64,000 nt of DNA from Sipunculus nudus (GCA_026874595.1 CM049311.1:50161676-50225675); one strand, 5' to 3'. Shown: positions 47,300 through 58,937, numbered from the stretch's first letter. A program made the numbers and translations. The notes: generated from the letters alone by a model not told the origin.

Positions 47300-48539
47300 A
47301 AATACGTAGTGCTTATTGACACACGGTCCTAATTTGGAAGACGTTTCTTTTAGCTTTTTGTAACAGGAATTCTCAGGGGTATTTAAAGTGTATAGGTTGT
47401 GCTTTTTCTAAAGGCGTAAAAGTGCATTTTTCCACTTGTTCAAAACTCGGACCAAGAATTCTACCAAAAGCTTACCTTCACAATTTATGAACTTTTTAAC
47501 GTATACTTAATTCTGTGCCGTGAGTGCTGATAAAACTGATAAAAACTCTTAATTTCGGCACTGATCGGCATGGTTCAAGCCATTTTTAATGATTTTCAGA
47601 ATATAACTTCTGTTTCAGATTACGTGGGCAACGCGGCGCTATTTCAATATTTCTATTAATTCAATGAATTCGAGTATCTTATAATTCTCTTCATCTGAGC
47701 ACCATGCAGTTATCCTCGACTTGCAAGGTTATAATCCCATATAATAGTTTCTTGGTCATACTTGTGTATTCGATGCCTAGTGATTCCAAAACCGTAACAT
47801 ATCAATAGAATAATATCTACATGTTAAACAACCAAGGTCTCTTTTAAAGCAGCAATAGCACATGCAGAACCTGTGAACGCAGAAAAAATAATGGGGAGCT
47901 CTGTTTTGAATTTTATCACATGACGGTTTCTTTTTTGCATATCCCATATCTCAAACGCATAATCTATAGGACTGTTACTACCGTCATAGTTTATTATTTT
48001 GTAAAGGAGTCATATAAGTTGTATTCTTAAATTCTTAAAACTTGCGCAATACTGAACCAAGAAGTCATAATCCAGCGGCCGCGAGGATATCAAAATTAAG
48101 CAAAAAAAAAAAAAAAAGACTGGGTTTTTAAAAAAAAAAGTGCTCGAGGGCTATATATTTTTTTTTTTTTTTACCTTTTTTGTATATTTTGATAAAAATT
48201 TCATATATATTCAAGGAAAAACATGATAATTACATAATTGTTTTGCAAAACATGTAAAACTACTTAACAAAGGAAATTGTATTATCTTCTTGAAAGAAAT
48301 GTCCAAGCCGCGGGAGCTCAAAATTGGGATGTTTCAGTTGAAAATAAAAATTTTGATGCGGGGAGTTAAAATTGACACGCGGGGCCTGAAAACCCTACCT
48401 TTTTTCGCCCTTTTTTAGTGTTTTAAGAGGTAGAAACCCAGACACTTATAAACGGTCACTGTTTCTATTTGGGAACCATATCTAATATCTGTATTGTATA
48501 AGTTAGTATACGTGTCATCCTGTCACCCTTATTGCCTAT

Positions 48540-48572
<33 letters not shown>

Positions 48573-48580
48573 AAATTGAG
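47300..48580. other. No gene seen; A/T homopolymer cluster at 48098-48175
   Basis: AT-rich with runs of 15 A, 9 A and 14 T within 80 bases. No coding feature. Confidence 0.45.
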
Positions 48581-48581
48581 T

Positions 48582-49000
48582 TCACCCTAAGCTGCCAGAA
48601 TTTACACCACACTTCAAAGTTTTAAGTAAACTTTGCAATTCCGCCTTTATGTTCGCTGTTAATATAATGTCATCGACATATATAGGAATAAAGACATACT
48701 GTCGCTTTTGATTCTTATACCGACAAAAGGCTTTTTTTTCTGCTAAGCCTTTTTTACAAATATTAAACATTATATTATACGGCGTTATAGATTTTGCAAT
48801 CAACTTTTAGTCCAAACAGCCGAGTGAAGAGTTGTTTCCTTTATATATTTACAAATCAAAAGCTGACGTGTTTCTGTTCCTTAAGAAAACGTAGACGATT
48901 ATTTAATAATGAAGTAACTAAAAAATATGATCAGTGCACGAGTGTCCTTTTCGAAATCCACCCTGAGCTTTGTTCTAAGTTTTTTATAGTAAGACGCGTT
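48582..49000 (-). pseudogene. LINE reverse-transcriptase remnant, different family
   Basis: From about 48985 downward the minus strand encodes QGGFRKGHSCTDHIF, LLNNRLRFLKEQKHVSAF-like text broken by stops, RLFGLKVDCKIYNAV, and then IPIYVDDIILTANIKAELQS. The RKG..TDHIF plus FGL plus Y(A/V)DDI series is a LINE RT of the type abundant in molluscs, with YVDD at the catalytic site. About 60-80 residues between the last two blocks (motif B) are missing. It is distinct from the Tx1/L1-like family, which has YADDTSLF. Confidence 0.65.
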
Positions 49001-49266
49001 TTCGACCAGGCCACGAAGATCATTTGTAAACGAAGGTATGACCATTCCATGGCTCGTAGTAATTTTTAAAATTTTCGATTTCTGTTTGTTCCTCTGATTT
49101 AGAATATATTCACTTTACCTGGAGAAGAATATACATTTCATACAGAGTCATGTGACAAAAGTCCCAGTAATCACGGTCTGTATATTAGAGTAATAAAGTA
49201 TCCTCTTCTCCAGGTTAATCGCTACCCTCTAAGAAAAGAGTTGTTCCCATTCAATGCATGACCACC
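49001..49266. other. No gene seen
   Basis: No supported feature. Confidence 0.4.
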
Positions 49267-49540
49267 AGCTACACTCTAAGCAAAAATGGAACTCAAAAGG
49301 GTTCTTCACAAAGGACTGAGTGGGGAACCTTTAGAGGTTGTAACTGGAACCTCCAATGCATGGTTCTTCAAAGAACCTTAAAAGGGTTCTTTTGTAGAAC
49401 CTTACAGGTTCCATCTGGAAACTCATTGAAGGTTCATTGAGGAACCCTTCAAGGTTCTTAAGAGTGGACTGAGTGGGGAACTTTTATGGGTTCTTTGTAG
49501 AACCTTCTTCTATGGTTCTTTCTGGAACCTTAATTTATGG
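49267..49540 (+). repeat. GAACC/GGTTC-rich MITE-like repeat
   Basis: TACACTCTAAGCAAAAATGG at the left, then alternating AAGAACC, GGTTCTT, GGAACCTT and GGTTCC units, many forming small palindromes such as GGTTCTTCAAAGAACC. Elements of this look occur in fish and invertebrate genomes. The expected inverted right terminus is missing, so this copy is partial. Confidence 0.65.
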
Positions 49541-50185
49541 TTTATTCATATGGATATAGGGAATCACATTTTGGATCAATTTATGCACAGGGCTACAGCC
49601 ATATCTTTTTCATATTCTTAAGAGGAGTTCTAATTTTAGAGAAGGCTAATATCTGTGTTAGAGGGCACCTGGTCAAGGGATTATATGGCAAATCTCATTC
49701 CACCAAAAAAGCTTCAGGAGTCATTAATCTAAATTGTATTTGTGTGCATGCTATTTCCTTCTATGGGAGAGTAAATCAGATATGAAAAGAATAAAGTATT
49801 ACAGGAAAAACGCAATTCTTAAAAAAAATAGCGTTTATGTGAAAAAGCCATATTTTCAATGTATGAGTATAATATTAATTCATGCATGCATTATTTTCCA
49901 AAAATCCCTTATAGTTCACAAATGTCTCTGAATGTCCTTCACACGTGGCTTGTTCTTTTTTTATTAACTATATACAAATATATATATTGCACCTTGCTCC
50001 TGGTGCATGGTCCTTGTATTTACCAAACACCATTTATGTTATTAAATGTCCAATTCACCACAAACTCTCACAATTGATGAGTGTTTTTGGTGCCTCTGGT
50101 AATTTGAATACCTTTGTGTGCAGGAAATCTAGCGTGTTTCTCACAGCTTTCTGGTATGTAATTCCAAATATGAAGTAGAGTCTAA
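49541..50185. other. No gene seen
   Basis: Would hold the 3' UTR of the minus-strand gene that ends at 50186. No other feature seen. Confidence 0.4.
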
Positions 50186-50332
50186 CTACAACAGACTGCT
50201 GTCATTGCGTCCATGGTCCTTATTAACGACTACTGTTTTATCGACTGTCACAGATACACTTTTGGCAGACAGAGGGTTCCCTTCTTCAGTGCAGTCTTCG
50301 AATATGATTGTTGGCGTCAATTTTGCATCCTC
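50186..50332 (-). CDS. Terminal exon of an unidentified gene
   Basis: On the minus strand TACTTTTTTCAG|GAGGATGC opens a frame of 48 codons ending in TAG at 50188-50186. It reads EDAKLTPTIIFEDCTEEGN and ends with VVVNKDHGRNDSSLL, with no frame damage. Phase 0 matches the donor of the exon at 50695-50774 exactly. No family is recognised. Upstream exons are not visible in the next 500 bases on that strand. It looks like a living gene or a recent copy, unlike most coding matter here. Confidence 0.6.
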   Translation of the reverse strand, partial: EDAKLTPTIIFEDCTEEGNPLSAKSVSVTVDKTVVVNKDHGRNDSSLL

Positions 50333-50694
50333 CTGAAAAAAGTATAAAATATTAATTATTAATTTAGTGTTTACAGATCAAATGCAAGTGATTCTTTAAT
50401 TAATAGGATATTTACAGGTGGACCAAATACCCAATACTATTTCTAAGGGGTATCAGACGCGGTACTACCTTCAGTTTTTACTTTTTTTTTATTAACTATT
50501 TTCAATTAATTATATCTTTAAATACATTTTACAATCTACTAAATCCTAGACACACAAAAAAATGACAATTATGCATGCCAGATTGTTTTACCTTAATTCA
50601 TACTCTTGAATTTATCCATTTACATACAATCTGAAATGTTAACAAAATTAACATTAATATTAGGCACACTAATAGATTTAATATTTGCTAGTAC

Positions 50695-50774
50695 CTGCTT
50701 CATGACAAATAGGCTGTCTTCTTTCCCTTTATATAGAGAGGCAAATAGCAGTGCAGCCACATTCATGGAAAGCT
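50695..50774 (-). CDS. Penultimate exon of the same unidentified gene
   Basis: TTTCATTTCAG|AGCTTTCC to AAGCAG|GTACTAG. Eighty bases: two bases of a split codon, then 26 codons including LSMNVAALLFASLYKGKEDS and ending LFVMKQ. The 362-base intron between the two exons has canonical GT-AG ends. The phase at the 5' side predicts a further upstream exon ending with one base of a codon. Confidence 0.6.
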
Positions 50775-51293
50775 CTGAAATGAAAAATAAAACATTTTAT
50801 ATGTGGGCATAATGAAAATCCTAGAGATTTTGAGCCTAGGGAGTATTTTGCATGAGTTCTTATAGGTAAACTTCCGATTCATAATAAATAGTGAAATCAA
50901 ATAACATATATTAGGCATGACATACAGTGTTACCCCTATCCCCTGGACAGTACTATGATATCAACTGGTTTAAAATTTAATGAGAAAATGGTGGCAACCT
51001 TGAACCTGTGGCAGCTATGTTGCAGATGATCTCAATGGGTATAAACTTTAAACTCACCCTTCTGACTCACCCCGCCTAATAAAAAATTGGTTTCAAACTA
51101 ATTAATATACCTGAGCGATGAAAGTACTAAACTATTATAAATGTTAAACATTTGTGTTACAGATCAAAGGACTCGCATGGTAACACCTGATTAGTCCAAA
51201 AGCCACCACTTCTCCTACACGGAAATTAAGACCTGCTAGAGTAACAACTACTCGCGTTATTGACACAAGAGGTCGGGTATAACGGCGGGGGTG

Positions 51294-51560
51294 TTAGTTA
51301 CACACGGTGAACGCCCTGCCATCTAGCTTGAGTGTGGACCTTATTGTCACACCCCGTGTAACCTTCAAATAATACACATCTAAAACAATTTGTGACACAC
51401 AGAAATCTCCCATATTAAATGTACTAGTATCATAAAGGAGAGTTACTGGAAACCTTCCATCCTCCAACTCTAATAATTTATTAAATTCTGACAAAACTGA
51501 CGAAGCCCGAGTACACTAACAAAATCCCGAAACGTAACAATACTGTGGATGAATCCATCA
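51294..51560 (-). pseudogene. MULE-like transposase fragment (first Asp region)
   Basis: Minus strand: FRDFVSVLGLRQFCQNLI in one frame, then after a one-base shift FNKLLELEDGRFPVTLLYDT, STFNMGDFCVSQIVLDVYY. 'YDTTF..GDFYVS' is the first-Asp motif that I associate with MULE-type transposases, in the same family as the fragment at 47105-47290. It ends in a stop at 51294. If both belong to one element, about 4 kb of other sequence now separates them. Confidence 0.45.
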
Positions 51561-53279
51561 AACTGTTGTGCCAATGAAGATATTGAGAACACATAGTAAT
51601 GCGATAGCATATGCTTATTGTTTTCTCTGTTTTATAGTATCTTTAACCTGGTCTAAATTTCTCGGCTTCAATGTTCAGTGGCTTAGCTCAGGGAGGGGGG
51701 GACCCCCATCTGAGATCAGTGCCCCCTCAAGTGCCCCCCCCCCCCATTTGAGTTTGCTGATTTATCAGCATGTCCGAGTACTTCTCTTTGTACCCCTTTG
51801 TATCAAAGCCTCACATCAGATGCCCATAGGGTTCTTATGAAACTGTCATTTGTCAGGCCAGCAACTGTGAAGAAGCTGCCTTGCTGAGAGTCCTGGGTCC
51901 AAGCACCTCATGTAAGCCTGGAAAATACCCACAACATTTTGGCTCTATAATTTCACCTCTGTCGCTTGACCAGTCCATGTAGACTTGGTTAATGTTAGGT
52001 TTACGACAAGTCCATGTAGACTTGGTTAATGTTAGGTTTATATGTCACAAGCACTTGCCTCTAGCAGCACTGTCCTCTTCCTGGTGTACGGAACAGTGTG
52101 CGTGTACAGTGTATCCATAAGGTACTGGTGTATTCTCCGACCACTTCATATGAGACTGTCCAGGTCATGTCGGTCTATCATGAACTGGCCTGATGGGCAG
52201 TCTGATGAGTCACAGTCAAACCTGTGTGTGAAGCAAACGGACACAATGTTCAATGTGGGTATTGTGTACTGCTAAGAAATGCTAACCAGCTGATAGTGGA
52301 CGATTTCTAATTTATTTGCCAAATCTTGATTTTAACCAAATTGAATACACAATATGGTATGTACAATAAAATTTTCTTCCTTTTAGTCTTCACATACCAG
52401 GGCCAGTGTAAGCTGCATGAACAAGGGTTTTTTGGGCTTACATGTTATCCAAAGTAGCTGGCCTGCTCCTGTGCTGCCATTCAACTGCACAATATAAACA
52501 CAGAGTGCAGTACTGCGACCAGGCCAACACAACAATGAAAATACTTGTAGATATCTTCATTCTGGTTTTAATTGGAAAATTAAATATTTAAATTATCTGC
52601 TTTCTATTCATTGAACAAATTTGAAAGCAAGCTAACTAAAGTATACTAATATTTTCTAATAATATGTGAAAGTGCCACCCCTCCAGTGAGATATTACTGA
52701 TTTGCCTTCAAGCCTCCCGAACGCTTCTGCAAGTCCTTCAACATGGTCACTTCATATATAAAAGGAAGACATAATTACTTTTGACTCATTTCCCAGACTT
52801 TTCATACAATCGTCAGAAATTCCCCTTTATGTAAAGAATTTTATTATTTCCCATATGGGAAACATTAGGCATTGCATTTTCATTATCATATCAGTATCTC
52901 CCTTTAGTATTTTGTTTAAAAAACCCCTTCCTGGAAATTATCAATCCCCATACTTTTTATTTTATTATTACAACAAATTAAAATGACAGCCATGGACCTC
53001 GATCTATATAGTTGCACAGGCAGTATAGGCTTGGAAGTTACCTGCTATTTTTATAAATGTGTTAGTGTGGATTACGCATTTTAAAATTTCGATTGTAAAT
53101 TTAATCCTTTTTAAAACCTGTTCATGCAGTATTTTAACTTGTAATCCTTTACCTTTTGTTGAATAAAGGTCACATATTTCCATTTTTATAGGTTTGAATA
53201 TAATTGTAGAGCTTTTAAACAGTATTAGAAAGCTTAGATATTTGTCCCAGTGAATCTTTCCAATCTGATAATGTTTCCA
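51561..53279. other. No gene seen; small tandem duplication at 51972-52045
   Basis: AGTCCATGTAGACTTGGTTA... is present twice with a 37-base period. A run of 12 C lies at 51734-51745. The 77-codon frame at 52042-52275 has no domain. Confidence 0.45.
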
Positions 53280-53900
53280 CTAGACCTGTATAAAATACGC
53301 TCCCGAGGCAGCGGAAATCTTGCGCTTCTAAAGAAGCAACTGATTTTCACGCTGCCAGCTTTGACCGTTTATGATATATTTAAGACACCAGATGGCGGTT
53401 CGTTTTCCACTTAAATAAACGTGCGTATGATGTGACAAGCAGCCAATCAGATGCCAATAAACAAACACTCGACAGGCATCCTGGCTCCGCCCATTGCTGC
53501 GCTTCAAGCGCCGCTTGATGTGTTTCCTGTCGAATTTAAATTGCTCCCTCTGCATTCTCGAATCATCGACCGATTCCATTATGACATTATGACTGTGTTA
53601 GCCGAGCCATGTATCTGTTGTCTGCAGAACTGAAACCAGCCAGCGAGGTGTGCACGCAGCCTTTGTTGTTACGTTTCGTTTGAATTACAGCTCACTGGCC
53701 GAGCATCCTATGTGCCCAAGGCCCTAAGCAAACCACGTCAGGGGCAATTCCCTCTGAGCCTGTGGCCTGTTCAGACGGTTAGGCTGGGGGATGAGCTGTC
53801 ACTCAAAAAGAAATGAATATGATTGGCTCCGTGTACTCCTCGCTTGGCTTTGTCTCCCAGCACAATGTCTCATCTGATTGGACAAAGATACAGTGCTCCC
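53280..53900. promoter_or_regulatory. CpG/CCAAT-rich promoter-like patch
   Basis: CAGCCAATCAGATG (plus), GGCTCCGCCCATTG (a GC box with a CAATGGGCGG reverse reading), ATGATTGGCTCC and CTGATTGGACAAAG (inverted CCAAT boxes). CpG frequency is higher than in the flanks. CCAAT boxes on both strands allow a bidirectional promoter. The minus-strand frame at 53328-53579 (MESVDDSRMQREQFKFDRKH) and the plus-strand frame at 53451-53633 are open here, but neither has a domain or a good donor. Confidence 0.35.
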
Positions 53901-54739
53901 CTCTGGTGTTGCAATTCAGGATACGAGGTCATACCAAACAGCGCCTTACAATATAGGTAGTAGCCCAATAGGTAAAGCGCTGTGTAAAGAGCGTAGTATA
54001 AATAAGCCTTTTTGCTTTATACCAGATTTTTTAATTTTCAAAGCTCGTCTAACTGTAAGTTATTGGAGCTACAAAAATGACTCTGTATGTCCAATTTCTA
54101 TCTGGCGGTCCAGCCAGGTGTCTGTCATCCCCTAACGGGAGATGCCAGATGAAAACAAACGGAGGCACAATTTCTGATACAAAACAATCATCCTTTGCCC
54201 TTGGTGTAACTGGTATCCACCCACTGAATAAAAAAAAATGAACATAGAAGAGTTTATTAGAAACATTTCTAACAAACACAACAAAAGGCGTTTGCATGTG
54301 TGTCTAAAGTGAGTATTAAACAGTAACACTGCTGTGGTCATTATCAAATTATACAGTGGTCCTTATCAAATTATATAAAGTCAGGTCACAGCTTAAATTA
54401 CGTTGCTCTAGCATGGTTCGTATGAGATGCTTATAAATTATTTTATAAAAACCTGTTTGTATGTACATATCTGTGTATTATCCTTTAGCTGAAATAGTAT
54501 TAACTCCCATTTCTAACTTATTTGGGTAAAGGAAAATGTTTTATGGTACAGCTCGCATGAAATGTTATGATGGCTAATATTTCCGACCATATAGCTGGTC
54601 AATGCAGGTGTGCAGAAAGATTAAGTTCGCTATATACCACATGTACATTCTTTTGTGGTTATCGTCTTTACTACTTCTTGACCACTCGACCACTCGATGG
54701 CAAAGCTAACTCTAGGTGTGAAATAACACAACCCAAGGG
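53901..54739. other. No gene seen
   Basis: A short tandem duplication (TGGTC.TTATCAAATTATA twice, near 54337 and 54357). No coding feature is supported. Confidence 0.4.
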
Positions 54740-55406
54740 GACACAACATCACATCGACCTGACATAAATGCCATAAATGCAGTGCCGTATTTAAACATAT
54801 TTGTGATAATCCGTCGAATAAGGACAGTTTCGCTGGACATGACCTTCTGCCTTGCATTTCAAACAGATCTGAGACCTTCCTTTATGGCGCACGTACGCGA
54901 CGAAGCGTCTACGGTCAACATAAAATGTTAAAGATCTGGCAGTTCTCTGTTTATAAACATCAACGTTTCGCGATCTTACATCGATAAATCGGTATCAGGC
55001 TACACCTTATTGCGACTTAGTCGCGATAGTTTTCCGTACAAACGGAGCGCATTCGAGACATCGTTGTCAACATCAAACGGTAACCCTCTCAGGGTTACCC
55101 AGATGAGCTTATTGACCTGTGCTAGCGAAGTCTCAAGTGTCCTCCCGAAACACTGAACACCATTCATCGCGACATTTTCTGCGATTTCACTCCTGCGCAT
55201 AACCACTTGTAGATTGGTAGCGGGATTTGGATGGGCAGCAACACGATCTTCTCCATAATATCGGACCAAGTCCTTAATGGCAAATTGTACGGTATCCCGA
55301 GGGATATCGTGTTCACAGACCACAGATCGTTCAGCATGGTGTATATTACTGACCCGGGGGGTGGACGTTGAGTCCTCCCACCCCATGGGTTAGAGGGTGG
55401 TGGCAT
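54740..55406 (-). pseudogene. Tx1/L1-like LINE ORF1, copy C
   Basis: ATG at 55406-55404 (MPPPSNPWGG). The 128-codon frame 55000-55386 carries IKDLVRYYGEDRVAAHPNPA, VAMNGVQCFGRTLETSLAQV and LRGLPFDVDNDVSNALRLYG. After frameshifts come RRFVAYVRHKGR and a CCHC knuckle, CLKCKAEGHVQRNC (C-X2-C-X4-H-X4-C), at about 54823-54864. These are nucleic-acid-binding features of LINE ORF1 proteins. The start lies only about 45 bases beyond the 3' terminus of the neighbouring copy. Confidence 0.75.
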
Positions 55407-55412
55407 CGCACA

Positions 55413-55446
55413 CAACTCAGCTGGAGAACAAAGGCAACCAGAAATG
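55413..55446 (-). repeat. 34-bp direct repeat, copy 1 (ORF1 leader)
   Basis: CAACTCAGCTGGAGAACAAA ... CAGAAATG, identical at 33 of 34 positions to 56145-56178. The two copies bracket a LINE 3' end of about 700 bases, as a target-site duplication would. Confidence 0.85.
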
Positions 55447-56144
55447 CTGATCACGGTTTTTTTATATCGTTTATTAAAATCAGATATATACAATCATATA
55501 TACATACATAGTCCAACATAATCATGGGGCATACAATTAGATCAGTTACATAATTTATACATATCCGTATCCAGGAGAGAATCCTTTACATATGCTTATA
55601 AAGAAATAAAAAAATCCTAATCGGAAAAACAAATGTACAAACCATAACCTGAAAATGAAAAAATGTAGAAACCTATCCTTGAAATAAAAAAGAAATTTCT
55701 ACCAGCAAGATAAACAAAAGACTACAATGTATATTTATCCAAATGCAATCAAAATGCGATATATCCACGGATGAAACAATCTTAAACAAATTAAGCATCA
55801 ATATATCAAAACCCATTTCTATATAGACGAAAGAACTATTACCTGAACCATTATTATTAATAAAAAAATGGACGAAGTATATGGAATATTAACTGTAGCA
55901 CACTAAGTTAAATAGATATACCTCGAAGCAAATGAAAGTCATGTATGTACATATTTATGAACTTCACTGATATATAATTCCTAATTTATATCTTAAATAA
56001 GCCCATGGACGGACAGGATATCAACAATCAAATGAAAATCTTAAACAAGTTAAACATAACATATTTTACAATAAACACCATTTCTAAACGGACGAATAAA
56101 CTATTAGTTGGACGATAATTATAAAAAAAAGCGAAGTAGCAAAC
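55447..56144 (-). mobile_element. LINE 3' UTR with terminus
   Basis: On the minus strand it ends AATAAACGATATAAAAAAAC followed by CGTGATCAG. It shares TACATAGTCCAACATAATCATG with the other 3' ends. Flanked on both sides by the 34-bp direct repeat. No coding sequence. Confidence 0.75.
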
Positions 56145-56178
56145 CAACTCAGCTGGAAAACAAAGGCAACCAGAAATG
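56145..56178 (-). repeat. 34-bp direct repeat, copy 2
   Basis: See 55413-55446. This copy abuts the ORF2 C-terminal region. Confidence 0.85.
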
Positions 56179-58400
56179 TTCCTTGCCCATTTCTCCTTTT
56201 TCATTGTTAGAATGTTATATTATTTCTCCATCTAGTAATACTTCTAGGTTCAATATTGTTAATCGGTTCAATATTTTTCAAGACATTATACAAGGATTTA
56301 GTAGAAAACTTCACGGACTCCAACACCTGACCATTCCCACGATTAATACTATATTCAACATTATATACAGTCTTGGACCCTTTCCTCCAGATGGCGATCC
56401 AATCTGAAGGAAAACATTTAATCAAATTCTGGTAACTGGTCTTAAACCAATCCGTGTAAGGAATCATGTATCGTTTTTCAATGTATTCAAACCTGTAAAA
56501 GTAACCTACACGTCAGTCCCAGATATTTTTTACAAGTAAACAACCTTTAACTGTAAAATCCTTTTATATAAATGCACTGCCACTTTCATCTTTTAAAAAA
56601 TCTTTTATGATTCATTTCATAAACTTTAAAAATCCAATTAACTCTCTATGTATTAATCTTTAAAAATGTATCAACTAAACCTTGACCACCATTGTCCTTT
56701 GACAGGAACAAAACTTCTTTTTTGACGAAATGTTTTCTATTATCCCAGAAGAAATCCAATAATAAACCTTCAAGCTTTTCCATTACCCAGTGTGGCATGG
56801 AAATTATCTGTGAAAAATATCTCACTCCACTAGATACTATTGAATTGACAGAAACAACTTTGCCAGTGTAAGTTAGTTTCCACTGACCCCACAAAAACAA
56901 GGTTTTATTGGAACTTGTTAAATTTAGAGTCCTATTTAAATTTAATAAAAACGTCTTCATTTCCTAGAAAAAAAAACAAATACTTAACAAATTTAGATGA
57001 CCATTTAATATTACCTGGGACATGAAACCTATGTTTGTACCCAACCAGAGTCCTTCTGTTTTTTTCTTTATTTTAGCACCGGAAGAACCCTGAAAATAGT
57101 CAATACATTAAAAAATTCCTAAATAGAAGCTAAATCAGAAACAAATAAAGTATTATCGTCCGCATTTTCAGCTCACTATTGGCTGGTAATAATTTAATTT
57201 TAATATTATGACGTATCACATTTGCTAACGTCTCTGCAACAATGACATACAATAAGGGACTTAGAGGACAGCCTTGTCTGGTTTCTACTTAACAGATTAA
57301 AATATGAAGATAAATAAACCATTCATTGTAACACAACTGTTGCCTTTAGTATTGCATAGACGGACCCAGTTGATAAAATCACAACCAAAACCAAAGTAAT
57401 CTAAACATTTAAACATATAATCCAAATTCAACCTATCAAAAGCTTTTTCTTGATTTATAAATATCATGGCGACAGGTAACTCTTTAAAATTCATATGAGA
57501 AATAATGTCTCTAAAAAGAGGCTGTTTGTTGAATAGAGCGGTTTTTAACTGAGCAAGTCTGATCAGGGTGAACAATACAACCTAAAACCCATTTCGTTAA
57601 AATTTTATTGTCCATATTCAGTAAAGATATCGGTCTCCAATTCTTGAGCAATTCCCAGTCACCTTTTTTAAAAATTAATGTAATTACTCCTATCTGCTGG
57701 GATGAAGATAAATGGCCACAACTGAAGGCATGATTAAAAACTTTTACCAAGTCTGGCCCTATTATACTCCAAATATGACAATAAAATTCGGCCGTCAGCC
57801 GATCAAGACCTGGGCTTTTCTCAAGTTTAAAAAATTTAACCGCCTTGGTGGCCTCTACTAAAAAAAATATTTCCTTCGCACGAAGTAGAAAGCACAGTAT
57901 TTAATTTAAGCGAATCTTGTGACAAGAAGACATTTTGTGCTGTGGTGTCAGTCAGTTCATGTTTGTATAACTTGGTAAAAGCACGAGCCGATCTCTAGTA
58001 TTTAGGTCCGAGTGTACTCGCCCGTGAGTGTGTTTCTCAGAGTTGAATGCACTCGTCACGCCTCTTTGTTTTTCGAGGGAAACAAAAACTTACTTTAAGA
58101 CCCACCCCGTTCCCGGTATTCAACTTTACACCTGATTGCCCTTGCCCTGGATTCTTTCTCATTCAAAGTTTTCAGTTCTGTTTCTAAATTTAACAATTTC
58201 TGGACCCCAGATCCCTTCCCCTGTTCGTGTTCCAACAAATCTCTATTTATACGGACTTCTAACATTAAACGGTACCTCTTTCTGGCCTCCCCCTCGTGAT
58301 TTCTTTGACTTTTAATTTCCCCAAATCCGACCAACGTAAAATATCTGTTCTGTTTAATGAATTTTCTTGCCAGTGCTTCCAAAATGCATAAATCAAATCG
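56179..58400 (-). pseudogene. LINE ORF2 (RT and C-terminal), copy B
   Basis: From high to low coordinates: linker helix (58382-58095: LLEHEQGKGS, LLNLETELKTLNEKESRARA), RT motifs GPDLVKVFNHAF, GVITLIFKKG and NWRPISLLNMDNKILTK, HPDQT.SVKNRSI, then FINQEKAFDRLNLDYMFKCL (motif A, about 57432-57458), a damaged ADDNTLFV at about 57150 where the Tyr of YADD is lost with a frameshift, FLWGQWKLTYTGKVVSVNSI (post-RT), and DWFKTSYQNLIKCFPSDWIA. 'IFKKGD..L.NWRPISLLN' and 'QEKAFDR' place it with L1/Tx1-type elements. At least five frame breaks; inactive. Confidence 0.85.
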
Positions 58401-58602
58401 TTTAAATTCTTATCACATAAATAGAAGAATTAAAATGCCAATAGCCTGGACCTTTTGGTCGAATATTATCATAGATTTCACACAATACCTTATCATGTCG
58501 GATAAGTGATTTCTTTAAATATTACAGATTTAACTTGTGTTAATTTACTTATATATATATTCTATCCATTATAGTATGGATATTCATCACCAAATTATGA
58601 TC

Positions 58603-58930
58603 ACGGTTTTTTTATATTGTTTATTAAATCAATATTATACAATACTATATACATACACAATCAACCTTCACCATGGTAATATTCACAGACATGCATATGC
58701 ACAAATAAATTACAAATTTTATACCTATCTATGTATCAACAAGACCTATGTGTTAACTGAAAATATTAATCAAAAACCTAAACAAAAACATATACAAGTA
58801 AACATACTCATACATAATATACTTAAAAAAACAATAAAACAAAACTATACTAATAAAAACCAAACTACTATAAATACCAAAAGTGTACATTTGAGTATTT
58901 AACCATAATATACAAATACGGGACGAATTT
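58603..58930 (-). mobile_element. LINE 3' terminus fragment
   Basis: On the minus strand ends AATAAACAATATAAAAAAAC, then CGTGATCA. The downstream side is ORF2 linker sequence of copy B, so this truncated 3' end is joined to the interior of another copy. The 121-codon plus-strand frame over it is an AT artefact. Confidence 0.65.
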
Positions 58931-58934
58931 TAAA

Positions 58935-58937
<3 letters not shown>

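Noticed and set aside
48582-48803. Ty1/copia reverse transcriptase from the 'YVDDIIL' box
   Set aside because: The upstream sequence on the same strand reads RKGHSCTDHIF and FGLKVDCKIYNAV, which are LINE-type RT motifs. YVDD is better taken as a variant of the LINE YADD.
58537-58902. 121-codon plus-strand ORF
   Set aside because: It lies antisense to a LINE 3' end and has AT-driven I/N/T/K composition.
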